A stretch of 64,000 nt of DNA, taken from NCBI RefSeq assembly GCF_023516495.1, contig NZ_JAMGBC010000001.1, positions 496,001 through 560,000 of the forward strand. Reading direction: 5' to 3'. Under the pieces are notes generated by a model. It was not told where the DNA came from. It saw nothing but the letters and a program-made list of their open reading frames with translations, and did no database searches. How positions within the stretch are numbered: position 1 is the stretch's first letter; each line of letters begins with the position of its first letter. The stretch is from Sphingomonas anseongensis (GTDB lineage Bacteria; Pseudomonadota; Alphaproteobacteria; Sphingomonadales; Sphingomonadaceae). Below are positions 1-13,740 of this stretch, in pieces. The translations under genes and the position numbers were made by a program.

Positions 1-845
1 TCGAGCGGCGGCAGTGGCTTTGCCGTCTCATATTCCTCGCCGGGCAGCGGCCGCGGCTTCGTTGTGACCTTGGGCGGCGCCTTGGCCGGCGGCGCGGTCG
101 CACCCTTGTAGACGCAGGCGTCGAGACCGTCGCGGCCGACGACGCCGATCCTCGCTGCAATCGTGTTGCCGTAGCGCCGGGTGAAGCCCTTGGGGGCAAT
201 CGCGCCGCGTTTCTTGGGCAGAGGCAGGATTGCGGCGATTCGAGCCGCCTCGGTCGCGCTCATCCCGCTCGAGTCATGGCCGAAATAACGCTGCGATCCG
301 GCGTTGACTCCGTAGGTGCCGATCCCCGTCTCCGCGAGGTTGAGATACAGCTCCATGATCCGGCGCTTCGAATACATATGCTCCATTAGGAAGGTGAACC
401 AGGCTTCCACGCCTTTGCGGGCATAGCCGCCGCCCTGCCACAGGAACGCGTTCTTCGCCGTCTGCTGGCTGATCGTGGACCCGCCGCGAATACGCCCGCC
501 CGAGGCGTTGCGTTTCATAGCGTCCTCGATCGCTTCCATGTCGAAGCCGTTGTGCGTACAGAACTTGCTGTCTTCGGCAGCGATCGCGGCGCGAACCATG
601 TCGCGGTCGATCTGGGTGATCGGCATCCAGTCGCGCGTCGCCCCACGGCCTGCGAGCATGTCGCCGATCATCGTCACGGTGATTGGCGGATTGATGAAGC
701 GGTAGGCGAGCACCCAAAGGACCGAGATCACAAGGAAGGCCAGCACGAGCTTCACGATCCAGCCGAGCGCGCGCGCGATGGGTCCGCGGCTGCTCTTGCG
801 CCGGCGCTTGTAGGTCGGAATAGCGGGCTTCGATCGTTTCGCCAT
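1..845 (-). CDS. mtgA: Monofunctional biosynthetic peptidoglycan transglycosylase, partial (C-terminus cut by window edge)
   Basis: Family GT51 glycosyltransferase that polymerises lipid II into glycan strands at the inner membrane. The translation begins [10 protein letters not shown], has a basic cytoplasmic tail, one membrane helix at about residues 27-49, then the GT51 core: the [12 protein letters not shown] motif with the presumed catalytic Glu near residue 91, a [12 protein letters not shown] segment, and a YLNLAETG segment. There is no transpeptidase domain before the edge, and the last visible residues are proline- and lysine-rich, as in a short C-terminal tail, so this is the monofunctional type rather than a class A PBP. 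About 281 codons are visible with no stop. It is divergent from alaS, whose start lies about 60 bases away. Confidence 0.93.
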   Translation of the reverse strand, partial: MAKRSKPAIPTYKRRRKSSRGPIARALGWIVKLVLAFLVISVLWVLAYRFINPPITVTMIGDMLAGRGATRDWMPITQIDRDMVRAAIAAEDSKFCTHNGFDMEAIEDAMKRNASGGRIRGGSTISQQTAKNAFLWQGGGYARKGVEAWFTFLMEHMYSKRRIMELYLNLAETGIGTYGVNAGSQRYFGHDSSGMSATEAARIAAILPLPKKRGAIAPKGFTRRYGNTIAARIGVVGRDGLDACVYKGATAPPAKAPPKVTTKPRPLPGEEYETAKPLPPL

Positions 846-903
846 GCCGCTGCTTAGCGCGCTCCTTGCCGCAGTGCAGCAGCGCATTTACATGCCGTGG
901 GCA

Positions 904-3542
<2,639 letters not shown>

Positions 3543-3546
<4 letters not shown>

Positions 3547-5315
3547 GTCGCGTCCCTTAGCCGCCGGCTTCCAAGCCGCGGCTTCTCCTCAAGGTTCGCC
3601 TCTTCCTTGATCTGCCCGCGCAGCTCGTCGCGCTTCTCGTGGATGCTGGCGATGACCGGCCCCATGGGCACCCCCAGGTCGACGAGGACCGTCTCGGCGA
3701 TCAGCAGCGATGCCTCCAGGGCTTCCGGCACCGCCTGGCTCGCGCCTGACTTGTAGAGCGTGGCAGCCTGGGCGGTGTCGCGGGCCCGGGCGATGATCGG
3801 GATGTCCGGGAAGGCGGCTCGCAGGCGCTTCGTCAGCCGGTTTACCAGCACCGGATCGTCCATCGTCAGGACAACCGCGCTCGGCTGTCCGACCTTCAGC
3901 CGTTCGAACAGGACGCCGCGCGCGACGTCACCGAACAGCACCGGAAGCCCCTGGCTTCGCCCGATGCGTACGGAGTCGGCATCTGAATCGACCGCCACAT
4001 AGTCGCGATCATGACGCGCGAGCATGTCGGCGACGATCCGCCCGACGCGACCGAAGCCGACGATCACCACCTTTCCGGCACCGCCCTGGCGCAACGCCTC
4101 GCCGAGCTCGGTGTCGCTCCTCTGATCGATCCGCCGCCCGGCGAGGCGTCCCAGCTTGCCGAGGAGCGGTGTGACGGTCAGGCCGAGAGCCGTGACGATC
4201 TGCCAGAATGCGGCGGTCTCAGGCTGGATCAGTTGGGCCGCCGTGGCCGAGCCGAGCACGATCAGCGTGGTTTCGGACGGCGAAGCCATCAGAAGCCCGG
4301 TTTCCGCCGCGACGCCGGTGCGGCTGCCGTTTAGCCGAAGCAGGGCGGCGGTGATCACCGCCTTCACTGCAAGGACGGCAAAGAGCGCCGCGAGGACGGA
4401 CTCCCAGTTCGCCACCAGTTGGCGCAGATTCACGCTCATCCCGACCGTAATCAGGAAGATGCCCAGGCCCAACCCGCGGAACGGCGCGGTGATGACCTCT
4501 ACCTCGCCGCGATATTCTGTTTCGGCGATCACGATTCCGGCGATGAGTGCGCCGAGCACGGCCGAGAAGCCGATCGCCGAGGTAACCATGCTGGCTACGA
4601 TCACCACCAGCAGGCAGGCGGCGAGGAATATTTCGGGGTTCTTGGTGCGTGCCGCCTGGGCGAAAAGCACCGGGAGGAGCAAACGGCCGCCAAACAGCAT
4701 CCCGACAGCGACTGCGCCGCCCAGAACCAACGTTCCGAGGAGTGGGCCGACGCCCGCGGTCGCGCTGGGGGACATGGCGCCCAGCGCGAAAACGATCGGC
4801 ACCAGCGCGACGTCCTCGAACAGCAGCATGCCAAGCGAAGCCCGCCCGACGGCGCTTTGCGTTCCGACCAGCGGAAGCACGATCGCGGTCGACGACAAGG
4901 CGAGCGCGAGACCGAGGCCGATCGATCCCGGAATGCCCTGGCCCATCATCCGCAACCCAATGCCGATGATGAGCGCGCACCCGATCAACTCGGCAGCGCC
5001 GACGCCGAAGACCAGGCGGCGCATCGACCACAAGCGCCGCAGCGAAAGCTCGAGGCCGATGGAGAACAGCAATAGGACAATGCCCAGCTCGGCAAACGGC
5101 TCGATCCGGTGGGCGTCCGAGATCGTTATGTAGTTCAGCCAGGGATAGGCGGCGCTCATGGAGCCCAGGCCGGCAGGCCCGACCAGGACGCCGATGAGAA
5201 TGAACCCGATGATCGGGCTTATCCGAAGGCGTGCGAAGGCAGGGATCACCAGCCCGGCCGCGCCAAGGATGACGAGCGCGTCGCTAAAGCCGGAAGTGCT
5301 GAATTCGCTGTCCAT
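3543..5315 (-). CDS. CPA2-family monovalent cation:proton antiporter, KefB/KefC-like
   Basis: 590-residue inner-membrane protein with about 12 hydrophobic segments in the first 390 residues (Na+/H+ exchanger fold, family CPA2), followed by a TrkA-N/RCK domain beginning at about residue 415 with the Rossmann motif [11 protein letters not shown]. Such proteins exchange K+ or Na+ for protons and are gated by nucleotide or glutathione adducts. The ATG at 5315 ([10 protein letters not shown]) is preferred to an upstream in-frame start that would add a charged 22-residue extension. No separate KefF/KefG-type ancillary protein is adjacent. Whether it is a true glutathione-gated KefB or a general K+/H+ antiporter cannot be settled here. 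Confidence 0.9.
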
Positions 5316-5422
5316 CAGCAGCCGTTGTGCAGATTTCGTGAATGGCGGGAAAGGCGGAAGCGGATTTTTCTTTCTTCGCACCGCGCTTTCGTGCGCGCAA
5401 CGATGTGGCTAGTCCTGACGTC

Positions 5423-6658
5423 ATGGCGTCGGACCTGGATCTCGTCATTGCCGGGGGCGGTCCTGCGGGAATGATGGCGGGCCTCCTGTTCGCGCGTGCC
5501 GGCTGCAGGGTCAAAGTGCTGGAAAAGCACGAGGACTTCCTGCGCGACTTTCGCGGCGACACGGTCCACCCGTCCACCCTTGAGCTCCTCCGCGAGCTTG
5601 GGTTGCTCGAGGAGTTCCTGAAGCGGCCTCACGACGAGATCCGCCAGCTGACGGCGCGTGTCGCTGATCGGCAGATCGTCATCGCGGACCTTACTCACTT
5701 GCCAGTGGAGAGCCGCTTCGTCGCCCTGATGCCGCAATGGCACTTCCTGGACTTCCTGGCGGACGAGGCGCGGCTCTATCTGACCTTCGAGTTGCGCATG
5801 GAGGCACAGGCTGTCGACCTCATCATCGACGATGGTCGGGTAGGCGGCGTTCGCCTGGCAAACGGAGAGGAAATGCGCGCCAGGTTGACGATCGCCGCCG
5901 ATGGCCGCTCGTCAGTCCTTCGTGACAAGGCGCAGCTTCCTCGCGTCGATCTCGGTGCGCCGATCGACGTGCTTTGGTTCCGGCTGCCCAAGGAGCCGAC
6001 TGCCGTGAACCGGACCGGTGGCACGTTCGGATCGGGGACCTTCGTCGTCCAGCTCGACCGCGGCGATTACTGGCAATGCGCCTACGTAGTGGCGAAGGGC
6101 GCCGTCGACGATGTCCGGGCCAAGGGGCTCCCGGCCTTCCGCAGAGACCTTTCCCGCGCAGTCCCTGAGCTCGCGCCGGTAGTGGACAGCCTGCTGGACT
6201 GGGACCAGGTGAAACTGCTGTCGGTGACACTCGACAGGCTGACCCGCTGGTGGAGGCCGGGGCTCCTCGCGATCGGCGACGCGGCTCACGCAATGTCGCC
6301 GGTCGGCGGGGTAGGGATCAATCTCGCGATCCAGGACGCAGTCGCTGCGGCAAATATCCTCGCTGCGTCGCTAGCCGGCCATGAGGATGTCGACCCTTTA
6401 CTGAAGAAGGTGCAGCAGCGGCGCATGTTCCCGACGCGCGTGATCCAGGTTGGTCAGAAGGCTGTCCACGACCGCATTCTCACCCCCTTGGTCATGCGCA
6501 AGGCGGTTCTCGACAAGGTGCCGTTCGCGCTTGGGCTGCTCGATCGATTTCCAATCCTCGCGAGGATTCCCGCGCGGCTGATAGGTCTCGGCATACGAAG
6601 GGAGCACATTCGCTCCCCCGATGCGCGGCTCAGGAAAGCTGCGCCTCCGCGGCCATAG
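5423..6658 (+). CDS. FAD-dependent monooxygenase (PheA/TfdB/UbiH-like)
   Basis: 411-residue flavoprotein of the p-hydroxybenzoate hydroxylase fold. It has the N-terminal dinucleotide-binding motif GGGPAG at residues 11-16, a mid-protein DG motif ([10 protein letters not shown]), and the second FAD motif [16 protein letters not shown] at about residue 285. These enzymes hydroxylate aromatic or related substrates using NAD(P)H and O2; the substrate cannot be told from sequence. ATG 5423 places the Rossmann strand at the N-terminus as usual; an in-frame ATG at 5342 would add 27 residues overlapping the promoter region of the divergent antiporter gene. The 3' end overlaps the convergent icd gene by 29 bases. 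It is not next to any aromatic or ubiquinone pathway gene. Confidence 0.88.
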   Translation: MASDLDLVIAGGGPAGMMAGLLFARAGCRVKVLEKHEDFLRDFRGDTVHPSTLELLRELGLLEEFLKRPHDEIRQLTARVADRQIVIADLTHLPVESRFVALMPQWHFLDFLADEARLYLTFELRMEAQAVDLIIDDGRVGGVRLANGEEMRARLTIAADGRSSVLRDKAQLPRVDLGAPIDVLWFRLPKEPTAVNRTGGTFGSGTFVVQLDRGDYWQCAYVVAKGAVDDVRAKGLPAFRRDLSRAVPELAPVVDSLLDWDQVKLLSVTLDRLTRWWRPGLLAIGDAAHAMSPVGGVGINLAIQDAVAAANILAASLAGHEDVDPLLKKVQQRRMFPTRVIQVGQKAVHDRILTPLVMRKAVLDKVPFALGLLDRFPILARIPARLIGLGIRREHIRSPDARLRKAAPPRP

Positions 6659-7859
6659 CGGCCTCGAGATTGTGGACGATCGCCTCGAAGAACTGTTCGG
6701 TCGTCATCCAGGGCTGTTCCGGCCCGACCAAGATCGCCAGGTCCTTGGTCATATGGCCGTTTTCCACCGTCTCGACGCAGACCCTCTCCAAGGTTTCGGC
6801 GAAGCGAACAACGTCCGGAGTCTCGTCGAACTTGCCTCGGTACTTAAGCCCGCCCGTCCAGGCGAAGATCGACGCGATGGGGTTGGTCGAGGTCGCCTTG
6901 CCCTGCTCGTGCATCCGATAGTGGCGCGTGACGGTGCCATGCGCGGCTTCCGCCTCCACCGTCTTGCCGTCGGGGGTCATCAGCACCGACGTCATCAGCC
7001 CCAGCGAGCCGAACCCCTGGGCGACCTGGTCCGATTGCACGTCGCCGTCGTAATTCTTGCAGGCCCAGACGAACTTGCCACTCCACTTGAGAGCCGAGGC
7101 GACCATGTCGTCGATCAGGCGATGCTGATATTCGATACCAGCTTTCTCGAACTTCGCCTTGTATTCGCTGCTGTAAATCTCCTCGAAGATGTCCTTGAAC
7201 CGCCCGTCATAAGCCTTGAGGATGGTGTTCTTAGTCGACAGATAGACCGGCCAGCCGCGGTTGAGTCCGTAGTTGAGGCAGGCGTGGGCGAAATCGCGAA
7301 TGCTCTCATCGAGGTTGTACATGCCCATCGCGACCCCCGAGGAGGGGAAGTCGAACACCTCGAACTCCAGCTCGTCGCCGTCGTTGCCCGTCCACTTGAT
7401 GGTCAGCTTGCCGGGCCCAGGCACCCGGAAGTCCGTCGCCTTGTACTGGTCTCCGAAGGCGTGGCGGCCGACGACGATGGGGTCCGTCCAGCCGGGGATC
7501 AACCGAGGCACGTTCGACATGACGATCGGCTCGCGGAAGACGACCCCGCCAAGGATGTTGCGGATCGTCCCGTTGGGCGACTTCCACATCTTCTTGAGGC
7601 CGAATTCCTTCACCCGCGCTTCGTCCGGGGTGATCGTCGCGCATTTGACGCCCACGCCGTGCTTCTTGATCGCCTCGGCGGCCTCGACGGTGATGCGGTC
7701 TTCGGTCTCGTCGCGCTTCTGGATCGAGAGGTCGTAATAGAGCAGGTCGATGTCGAGGTAGGGCTGGATCAGCCGCTCGCGGATCCATTGCCAGATGATT
7801 CGGGTCATCTCGTCGCCGTCGAGCTCGACGACCGGGTTCTTCACCTTGATCTTGGCCAT
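6630..7859 (-). CDS. icd: NADP-dependent isocitrate dehydrogenase
   Basis: TCA-cycle enzyme that oxidatively decarboxylates isocitrate to 2-oxoglutarate. The 409-residue protein beginning [20 protein letters not shown] is of the homodimeric, eukaryote-like type found in alphaproteobacteria rather than the E. coli Icd type. Visible signatures are [12 protein letters not shown], the substrate-binding SPNGTIRN segment, and the cofactor region [14 protein letters not shown] 7859 gives the family start; an upstream in-frame ATG at 7919 would add a basic 20-residue stretch with no counterpart. It converges on and overlaps the flavoprotein gene by 29 bases, and is divergent from psd. Confidence 0.97.
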   Translation of the reverse strand: MAKIKVKNPVVELDGDEMTRIIWQWIRERLIQPYLDIDLLYYDLSIQKRDETEDRITVEAAEAIKKHGVGVKCATITPDEARVKEFGLKKMWKSPNGTIRNILGGVVFREPIVMSNVPRLIPGWTDPIVVGRHAFGDQYKATDFRVPGPGKLTIKWTGNDGDELEFEVFDFPSSGVAMGMYNLDESIRDFAHACLNYGLNRGWPVYLSTKNTILKAYDGRFKDIFEEIYSSEYKAKFEKAGIEYQHRLIDDMVASALKWSGKFVWACKNYDGDVQSDQVAQGFGSLGLMTSVLMTPDGKTVEAEAAHGTVTRHYRMHEQGKATSTNPIASIFAWTGGLKYRGKFDETPDVVRFAETLERVCVETVENGHMTKDLAILVGPEQPWMTTEQFFEAIVHNLEAAMAAEAQLS

Positions 7860-7965
7860 GTCCGTCCTGCCGTATTGGGATTGCCGGGGCGCATAGGCGA
7901 AGCGCCGGAACGAACGCAACCGCCGCCAATTGTGAATGGCGAATGCTCACTCTAAGGGTTCGCCG

Positions 7966-8706
7966 ATGCCAGAGCTCGAAAAGCCCGACAGCCCGCTCGC
8001 CACCACCAACACCAAGTGGCGATTCCCGTCCGTCCACCCGGAAGGACGCAAGTTCCTGCTGATTGCCGTGGTCGCGACTTTCGTCGTCTATGGCGGGATC
8101 AGCCATTTCCTCGGCTGGCTCCTGGTCGGGCTGACGATCTGGATCGCCGCCTTCTTCCGCGACCCGATCCGCACCACCCCACAGGGAGCCAACCTGGTAA
8201 TCGCTCCCGCCGACGGCCTGGTGACGATGATCGCCAAGGTTCCGCCGCCGCGCGAGCTCGCCGGCCCGGACGGGCTGACGGACCCCGAGATGACTCGGGT
8301 ATCGATTTTCATGAGCGTGTTCGACGTTCACATCAATCGTTCGCCCATCGCCGGGCGGGTGCGCAAGATGGCCTATGTCCCTGGCAAGTTCCTCAACGCC
8401 GACCTCGACAAGGCAAGCGAAGAAAATGAGCGGCAGCATTTCCTGATCGAGAGTGACGATGGCGTGCTTCTCGGAGTCACGCAGATTGCCGGGCTCGTCG
8501 CACGCCGCATCCTCACCTTCGTCCAGCAGGGCGACGTGGTCGAGGCCGGCCAGCGGATCGGGATGATCCGCTTCGGAAGTCGGGTCGACGTCTACCTTCC
8601 TGCCGGAACAGGGGCTCGGGTCCTGCTTGGGCAGAGGGCGATTGCCGGCGAGACCCTGATCGCCGAGCTGGGCGTCGATTCGCCGGTCGCCGGGCGGAGC
8701 CAGTGA
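7966..8706 (+). CDS. psd: Phosphatidylserine decarboxylase proenzyme (short type)
   Basis: Pyruvoyl-dependent membrane enzyme that converts phosphatidylserine to phosphatidylethanolamine. The 246-residue protein has an N-terminal hydrophobic pair at about residues 27-58, an ADG(L)VT segment, the DVHINRSP motif, and the C-terminal self-cleavage site FGSR (Gly204/Ser205), where Ser becomes the pyruvoyl group; this GS variant of the LGST site is usual for the short form. ATG 7966 is chosen because AAGGG lies 7 bases upstream; ATG 7936, in frame, has no recognisable ribosome binding site. The stop overlaps the GTG start of pssA (GTGA), which supplies its substrate. Confidence 0.95.
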   Translation: MPELEKPDSPLATTNTKWRFPSVHPEGRKFLLIAVVATFVVYGGISHFLGWLLVGLTIWIAAFFRDPIRTTPQGANLVIAPADGLVTMIAKVPPPRELAGPDGLTDPEMTRVSIFMSVFDVHINRSPIAGRVRKMAYVPGKFLNADLDKASEENERQHFLIESDDGVLLGVTQIAGLVARRILTFVQQGDVVEAGQRIGMIRFGSRVDVYLPAGTGARVLLGQRAIAGETLIAELGVDSPVAGRSQ

Positions 8707-9503
8707 GCAAAGTCCCGCCAGCCAAGGCTGGAATACCGTTCAGGGCCCTGGTGCCGAACGCGGTGACCGCGCTTGCTCTGTGCTTCGGGCTGACTGGAGT
8801 AAGCTTCGCCATATCGGCCGCTTACGGCAACGATCGCGACTGGCAGCTTGCCCTTGCATGCGTGATCGGCGCCGGCGTGCTCGACGGAATGGACGGCAGA
8901 ATCGCGCGCCTTCTTCGAGCAGAGAGCAGGTTCGGCGCCGAACTGGACTCGTTGAGCGACAATGTCGCCTTTGGCACGGCGCCGGCCTTGATCCTCTTCC
9001 TCTGGTCGCTCCAGACAGCGCCCAGCTTCGGCTGGATCGCGGCCCTCGCTCTCGCCGTCAGTTGCGCCCTCAGGCTCGCACGCTTCAACGCGCGGATCGA
9101 TTCGGCCGACCAGCCCCACAAGTCCGCGGGCTTCAACACCGGCGTTCCAGCGCCTGCCGGCGCCGGCCTCGCCTTCGTCCCTGTGTTCCTGTGGCTGGTG
9201 ACCGGTAGCGAGTGGTTCCGGGCCTGGTACGTCGTCATGCCGTGGGTCTTGCTCGTCGCGCTGCTGCTGATTTCGAGCGTTCCGACCTACAGCTGGTCGA
9301 GCATCCGGATTCGAAGCGGGTGGCGCCTGTTCGCGCTCGCCGGCATCGCACTTCTCGGAGCGGCGCTGGTAACGAACCCGTGGATCACCTTGCTTGCGAT
9401 TTCGCTCGTCTACCTCGCGGTCCTTCCATTCAGCGTCGCCAGCTACTCGCGGGTCAAACGCCGGCGCAGCGCGGCGGCCGCTTCACCCCGCCGCGACCGC
9501 TGA
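8703..9503 (+). CDS. pssA: CDP-diacylglycerol--serine O-phosphatidyltransferase
   Basis: Integral membrane enzyme that makes phosphatidylserine from CDP-diacylglycerol and serine. The CDP-alcohol phosphotransferase signature D-G-x2-D-G-R-x-A-R...G-x3-D-x3-D runs from about residue 61 to 83 ([11 protein letters not shown], then [10 protein letters not shown]). Hydrophobic segments fill the rest of the 266 residues. The GTG start overlaps the stop of psd by 4 bases, so the two steps to phosphatidylethanolamine are translationally coupled. The last 50 bases overlap a small gene on the opposite strand. Confidence 0.95.
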   Translation: MSKVPPAKAGIPFRALVPNAVTALALCFGLTGVSFAISAAYGNDRDWQLALACVIGAGVLDGMDGRIARLLRAESRFGAELDSLSDNVAFGTAPALILFLWSLQTAPSFGWIAALALAVSCALRLARFNARIDSADQPHKSAGFNTGVPAPAGAGLAFVPVFLWLVTGSEWFRAWYVVMPWVLLVALLLISSVPTYSWSSIRIRSGWRLFALAGIALLGAALVTNPWITLLAISLVYLAVLPFSVASYSRVKRRRSAAAASPRRDR

Positions 9504-9609
9504 GAGCGGCGATGATCGCCCCGCGGTTGTCGTAGAGCTCGCGAAGGGCGAGGCTTCCGGCAACCCAGAAGCAGCCAAGAAAAAGCAGGTTGAAAATCGG
9601 TCCAAGCAT
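9454..9609 (-). CDS. Small single-helix membrane protein, 51 residues, unknown function
   Basis: Not recognised as a named family. The 51-residue peptide starts MLGPIFNLLFLGCFWVAG, which is one hydrophobic helix, followed by a charged stretch (LRELYDNRGAI) and a basic tail. A good ribosome binding site, AGGAGC, sits 8 bases before the ATG, which is the main support for its being real. Its 3' end overlaps the last 50 bases of pssA on the other strand. A shadow of a coding region seems unlikely because two thirds of it, including the start, lies in the gap between pssA and rpsB. Confidence 0.55.
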   Translation of the reverse strand: MLGPIFNLLFLGCFWVAGSLALRELYDNRGAIIAALSGRGGVKRPPRCAGV

Positions 9610-9848
9610 CGTCAGTGCTCCTATGTAAATCCGTTGCGCCGGTCGCACTGCAGCGCTGCTGGGACGGACCAATGTTCCCGCTTTGTTCTCGCTTGTCAAG
9701 CGCGCGATCGTCGCCATCTGCAAGTGGTTGAATATGCGCCGCTGTTCGGCTAGTGGCGCGGCCATCCCACAGGCGGAGCTGACATACCGGTGCTGACCGC
9801 AAGGTCGGTGACTGGCTTCGCCGAGGCAAAACCGGAAGGAGAAGACCT

Positions 9849-10604
9849 ATGGCGGCCAATGTCGTCACAATGCAGCAATTGCTCGAGGCTGGAGCGCACT
9901 TCGGCCACCAGACCCACCGTTGGAACCCGCGGATGAAGCCGTACATTTTCGGCGACCGCAACGGCGTCCACATCATCGATCTGTCGCAGACCGTGCCTTT
10001 GTTCGCGCGCGCTCTCGATTTCGTCCAGCAGACGGTCGCCCGCGGCGGCAAGGTGTTGTTCGTCGGCACCAAGCGCCAGGCGCAGGACCCCGTGGCCGAA
10101 GCCGCGAGATCCTCGGGACAGCATTACGTCAACCACCGTTGGCTCGGCGGAATGCTCACCAACTGGAAGACGATCTCGAACTCCATCAAGCGCTTCAAGA
10201 GCCTCGAGGAGCAGCTGTCGGGCGACACCGCCGGTCTCACCAAGAAGGAAGTTCTCCAGCTGACCCGCGAGCGCGACAAGCTCGAGAAGAGCCTTGGCGG
10301 GATCCGCGACATGGGCGGACTTCCGGACGTCATGTTCGTGATCGACACGAACAAGGAAGAGCTCGCGGTCAAGGAAGCCAACGTCCTTGGAATCCCGGTC
10401 GTCGCGATCCTCGATTCGAACAGCGATCCGAGCGGAATCGCTTTCCCGGTTCCTGGCAATGACGACGCCAGCCGCGCCATCCGCCTCTACGCCGACGCGA
10501 TCGCCGGAGCGGTCGCTGCCGGCCGTACCGGAGACGCCCAGGCCAAGGGCCAGGATATCGGCGAAATGGCCGAGCCTCCCGCCGAGGCGGCTCTCGAGGC
10601 CTAA
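9849..10604 (+). CDS. rpsB: 30S ribosomal protein S2
   Basis: Small-subunit protein S2, 251 residues. Family features are visible throughout: [19 protein letters not shown] at the N-terminus, the FVGTKRQAQ segment, the [13 protein letters not shown] segment, [16 protein letters not shown] and the [14 protein letters not shown] segment. AAGGAG lies 8 bases before the ATG. It is first in the run rpsB-tsf-pyrH-frr, a conserved order, and a GC-rich hairpin separates it from tsf. Confidence 0.98.
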   Translation: MAANVVTMQQLLEAGAHFGHQTHRWNPRMKPYIFGDRNGVHIIDLSQTVPLFARALDFVQQTVARGGKVLFVGTKRQAQDPVAEAARSSGQHYVNHRWLGGMLTNWKTISNSIKRFKSLEEQLSGDTAGLTKKEVLQLTRERDKLEKSLGGIRDMGGLPDVMFVIDTNKEELAVKEANVLGIPVVAILDSNSDPSGIAFPVPGNDDASRAIRLYADAIAGAVAAGRTGDAQAKGQDIGEMAEPPAEAALEA

Positions 10605-10616
10605 AATTTGATGCGA

Positions 10617-10634
10617 CCGCTGCCCCGGCAGCGG
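10617..10634 (+). promoter_or_regulatory. GC-rich hairpin between rpsB and tsf
   Basis: Perfect inverted repeat CCGCTGCC-CC-GGCAGCGG just after the rpsB stop. There is no T-run behind it, so it is not a standard intrinsic terminator; an RNA-processing or 3'-end-stabilising hairpin within the rpsB-tsf transcript is a more likely role. Confidence 0.5.
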
Positions 10635-10698
10635 CGCACCCACTCAGATATCGACTGGGTTCCTGCGCCTGCGGGGGCTCAAGGAAGGAATGAAGACA

Positions 10699-11643
10699 AT
10701 GGCTGAGATCACCGCCGCCGCAGTGAAAGAGCTTCGCGACCGTACCGGCGCTGGCATGATGGACTGCAAGAAGGCGCTTGCAGAAACCAATGGCGAGATG
10801 GAGCCGGCGGTGGACTGGCTTCGCGCCAAGGGGCTTTCCGCCGCCGCCAAGAAGGCCGGCCGCACGGCCGCCGAGGGCTTGATCGGAGTCGCGGTCGAAG
10901 GAAATCGCGGCGCCATCGTCGAAGTGAACTCGGAGACGGACTTCGTCGCCAAGAACGAGCAGTTCCAGGATTTCGTCCGCAACGTCGCCAAGCTTGCGCT
11001 GGACGCCGGGGGCAACGTCGACAGCCTGCTCGCGGCCTCCTATCCGGCCGGCGGAACCGTCGAGGAAGCTCTGACCAACAACATCGCCACCATTGGCGAG
11101 AACCAGTCGCTTCGGCGCAGCGCCGTCCTTGAGGTGAATGAGGGCGCGGTCGTGTCCTACGTCCACAATGCGGTCGGCACCGGCCTCGGCAAGATCGGAG
11201 TCCTCGTCGCTCTCGAAAGCAAGGCGTCGGCCGACACGCTCCAGGCGCTCGGCAAGCAGGTCGCGATGCACATCGCGGCTGCGAACCCGCTTGCGCTGAT
11301 CGGCGACCAGCTCGACCCCGAGCTGATGGAGCGCGAGCGCTCGATCGCTCTCGAAAAGGCGAAGGAAAGCGGCAAGCCGCAGAACATCGCCGAAAAGATG
11401 GTCGAAGGCAGCCTTGCCAAGTTCCGCAAGGAAAATGCCCTGCTGTCGCAGCTGTTCGTGATGGACAACAAGACGCCGGTCTCGGACGTTCTAGGCGCTG
11501 CCGCCAAGGACGCCGGCTCGCCGATCGAGCTTGCCGCGTTCGTCCGTTTCCAGCTCGGCGAGGGCATCGAGAAGAAGCAAGACGACTTCGCAGCCGAAGT
11601 CGCTGCAGCAGCCGGGACCAACAAGGCCGAACCGGTCGCTTGA
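10699..11643 (+). CDS. tsf: Translation elongation factor Ts
   Basis: Nucleotide exchange factor for EF-Tu; 314 residues. The N-terminal UBA-like domain has [19 protein letters not shown], and the EF-Tu contact motif appears as [16 protein letters not shown]. The C-terminal core and coiled-coil-like segment follow as usual. AAGGAAGGA at 10681-10689 gives normal spacing to ATG 10699 (MAEITAAAV) but touches ATG 10690, so 10699 is chosen. It is followed by an intrinsic terminator and then pyrH. Confidence 0.98.
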   Translation: MAEITAAAVKELRDRTGAGMMDCKKALAETNGEMEPAVDWLRAKGLSAAAKKAGRTAAEGLIGVAVEGNRGAIVEVNSETDFVAKNEQFQDFVRNVAKLALDAGGNVDSLLAASYPAGGTVEEALTNNIATIGENQSLRRSAVLEVNEGAVVSYVHNAVGTGLGKIGVLVALESKASADTLQALGKQVAMHIAAANPLALIGDQLDPELMERERSIALEKAKESGKPQNIAEKMVEGSLAKFRKENALLSQLFVMDNKTPVSDVLGAAAKDAGSPIELAAFVRFQLGEGIEKKQDDFAAEVAAAAGTNKAEPVA

Positions 11644-11670
11644 GCGGGGCAAAGCAACAGTTGGAAATTG

Positions 11671-11706
11671 GGGCGGGCGCGCTAAAGCGTGTCCGCCCTT
11701 TTTTCT
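11671..11706 (+). terminator. Intrinsic terminator after tsf
   Basis: Stem built from GGGCGG...CGCT-aaa-GCG...CCGCCC with small mismatches, directly followed by TTTTTTCT. It lies between the tsf stop and the pyrH start, so it may end the rpsB-tsf message or lower transcription into pyrH-frr-uppS. Confidence 0.8.
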
Positions 11707-11728
11707 ATCCGATAGGACGACCCGCCCG

Positions 11729-12448
11729 ATGACCCGCCCGCGCTTCAATCGCATCCTGCTGAAGCTGTCGGGCGAAGCTCTGATGGGGCAGGGGCAGTTC
11801 GGGATCGACCCTGAAACCGTCAAAGGACTCGCATCGGAGATAGCCGCGGCCAAGAAGGACCGGGAACTCTGCGTCGTCGTTGGGGGCGGCAACATCTTCC
11901 GCGGCATCGCTGCCGCGGCCAAGGGATTCGACCGCACAAGCGCCGACTATATGGGGATGCTTGCGACGGTGATGAACTCGCTCGCGCTCCAGAACGCTCT
12001 CGAGAATCAGGGAGTGGACACCCGGGTCCAGTCCGCGATCCCGATGGCGGCCGTCAGCGAGCCCTACATCCGCCGCCGCGCTCTGAGGCACCTGGAGAAG
12101 GGCCGCGTTGTCCTTTTCGCTGCAGGTACCGGAAACCCGTATTTTACAACAGACACGGCGGCCGCTCTTCGAGCTGCGGAGATGGGCTGCGACGCTTTGT
12201 TCAAGGGCACCAGCGTCGACGGCATCTATACGGCCGACCCGAAGAAGGTATCAGGCGCCAAGCGCTACGAGCAGCTGAGCTTTCACCGCGTGCTCAGCGA
12301 CGACCTCAAGATCATGGACGCGGCTGCGGTCGCTCTGTGCCGCGACAACAACATTCCGATCGTCGTCTTCAACGTCCGCCAGCCGGGCAACCTGGCGCAG
12401 GTGCTCGCCGGCAAGGGCACCGCGACGATCGTCCAGAACGAGGAGTAA
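11729..12448 (+). CDS. pyrH: Uridylate kinase
   Basis: Amino-acid-kinase-fold UMP kinase, 239 residues, making UDP for pyrimidine nucleotides and envelope precursors. Motifs: [12 protein letters not shown] at the N-terminus, [10 protein letters not shown], the UMP-binding region [13 protein letters not shown] and the [17 protein letters not shown] loop. The long in-frame extension upstream runs back through the tsf terminator and cannot be real; ATG 11729 gives the standard start. frr follows after only 3 bases. Confidence 0.98.
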   Translation: MTRPRFNRILLKLSGEALMGQGQFGIDPETVKGLASEIAAAKKDRELCVVVGGGNIFRGIAAAAKGFDRTSADYMGMLATVMNSLALQNALENQGVDTRVQSAIPMAAVSEPYIRRRALRHLEKGRVVLFAAGTGNPYFTTDTAAALRAAEMGCDALFKGTSVDGIYTADPKKVSGAKRYEQLSFHRVLSDDLKIMDAAAVALCRDNNIPIVVFNVRQPGNLAQVLAGKGTATIVQNEE

Positions 12449-12451
12449 GCA

Positions 12452-13006
12452 ATGGCAATGGACAAGGCTGACCTGCAGCGGCGGATGCACGGCGCTCTCG
12501 AGGCGTTGAGGCACGACCTGTCGGGACTCCGGACGGGTCGCGCTTCCATCGCTCTGCTCGATACGATCCACGTCGAGGTCTATGGCGCCAACATGCCGCT
12601 CAACCAGGTGGCGACGGTTTCCGTGCCGGAGCCGCGTCTTCTGACCGTGCAGGTCTGGGACCGGTCGAACGTGCAGCCGGTGGAAAAGGCGATCCGCTCC
12701 GCGAACCTCGGCCTCAACCCGGTTACGGACGGCCAGCTCATCAGGCTTCCCATCCCCGACCTGACGGAAGAGCGCCGCAAGGAGCTCGCCAAGCTTGTCG
12801 GCCAGTATGCCGAGAAGGCCAAGATCGCGGTCCGCAACGTCCGCCGCGACGGAATGGACCAGCTCAAGACCGACGAGAAGAAGCACGAGATCAGCGAGGA
12901 CGAGCGCAAGCGGCTCGAGCACGAGGTGCAGAAGCTCACCGACGACACGATTAGCGAGATCGACGAGCTTGCCGAGTCCAAGGAGAAGGAAATCCTCGGC
13001 AAGTGA
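12452..13006 (+). CDS. frr: Ribosome recycling factor
   Basis: 184-residue factor that with EF-G splits post-termination ribosomes. The family pattern is clear: LRTGRAS near residue 30, then the [12 protein letters not shown] and [21 protein letters not shown] segments, and a long helical C-terminal domain. GAGGAG ends 7 bases before the ATG. The stop overlaps the GTG start of uppS. Confidence 0.98.
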   Translation: MAMDKADLQRRMHGALEALRHDLSGLRTGRASIALLDTIHVEVYGANMPLNQVATVSVPEPRLLTVQVWDRSNVQPVEKAIRSANLGLNPVTDGQLIRLPIPDLTEERRKELAKLVGQYAEKAKIAVRNVRRDGMDQLKTDEKKHEISEDERKRLEHEVQKLTDDTISEIDELAESKEKEILGK

Positions 13007-13740
13007 CCTCTCCCCAGGCCGCTTCAGCGGAGGGGGCAGCGGCGCTCGTTCCGCGCCACGTCGCGATCATCATGGACGGCAACGGCCGCTGGGCCGCCCA
13101 GCGCGGGCTGCCGAGGGTTGCTGGGCACAAGGCCGGAGCCGAAGCGGTTCGGCGGACCCTGCAGGCGGCCGCCGATGCGGGCGTCGAAGTGCTCACGCTC
13201 TACGCTTTCTCGTCGGAGAACTGGCGCCGCTCGGACGAGGAGATCTCCGACCTCACAGGGCTAATGCGCTACTATCTCGAAAAGGAGCTCGATCGCCTGC
13301 TCGAGGAGCGGGTGAAGCTCAGGCTGATCGGCGATTATTCGGCATTCGGCCCCAAGATGACTGGGCTTCTCGAGCGCGCGGTGGAAAAGACCGCGGGCAA
13401 CGACCGCCTGACCCTGGTCGTCGCGCTCAATTACGGATCGCGCCTCGAGCTGGCGCGAGCGGCTTCCACGCTTGCTGCCAAGGCCGTCGCCGGCGACGTT
13501 GCTCCGGGGGAAATCGATGAGGCGGCCCTGGCTGCCGAGCTCGACACCGCCGGCTTGCCGGAGCTCGACCTGTTGATCCGAACCTCGGGCGAGGTCAGGC
13601 TGTCCAACTTCCTGCTTTGGCAGTCGGCCTATGCCGAGCTCCTGTTTAGTCCTGTCCTGTGGCCCGACTTCGACGAGCAGGCCTTCAGCGATGCGCTCGC
13701 GCAGTTCTCGGCTCGCCAGCGCCGGTTCGGCGGCCGATGA
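13003..13740 (+). CDS. uppS: Undecaprenyl diphosphate synthase (cis-prenyltransferase)
   Basis: Makes the C55 lipid carrier for peptidoglycan and surface polysaccharides from farnesyl diphosphate and IPP. 245 residues. The catalytic motif [13 protein letters not shown] (residues about 19-31) with the essential Asp is present, as are [10 protein letters not shown], the [10 protein letters not shown] segment and the [19 protein letters not shown] signature. The GTG start overlaps the frr stop (GTGA) and the stop overlaps the cdsA start (ATGA), so it is translated as part of the chain. Confidence 0.97.
   Translation: MTSPQAASAEGAAALVPRHVAIIMDGNGRWAAQRGLPRVAGHKAGAEAVRRTLQAAADAGVEVLTLYAFSSENWRRSDEEISDLTGLMRYYLEKELDRLLEERVKLRLIGDYSAFGPKMTGLLERAVEKTAGNDRLTLVVALNYGSRLELARAASTLAAKAVAGDVAPGEIDEAALAAELDTAGLPELDLLIRTSGEVRLSNFLLWQSAYAELLFSPVLWPDFDEQAFSDALAQFSARQRRFGGR

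Noticed and set aside
6621-7955. 444-residue plus-strand frame across icd
   Set aside because: Antisense of a clear isocitrate dehydrogenase.
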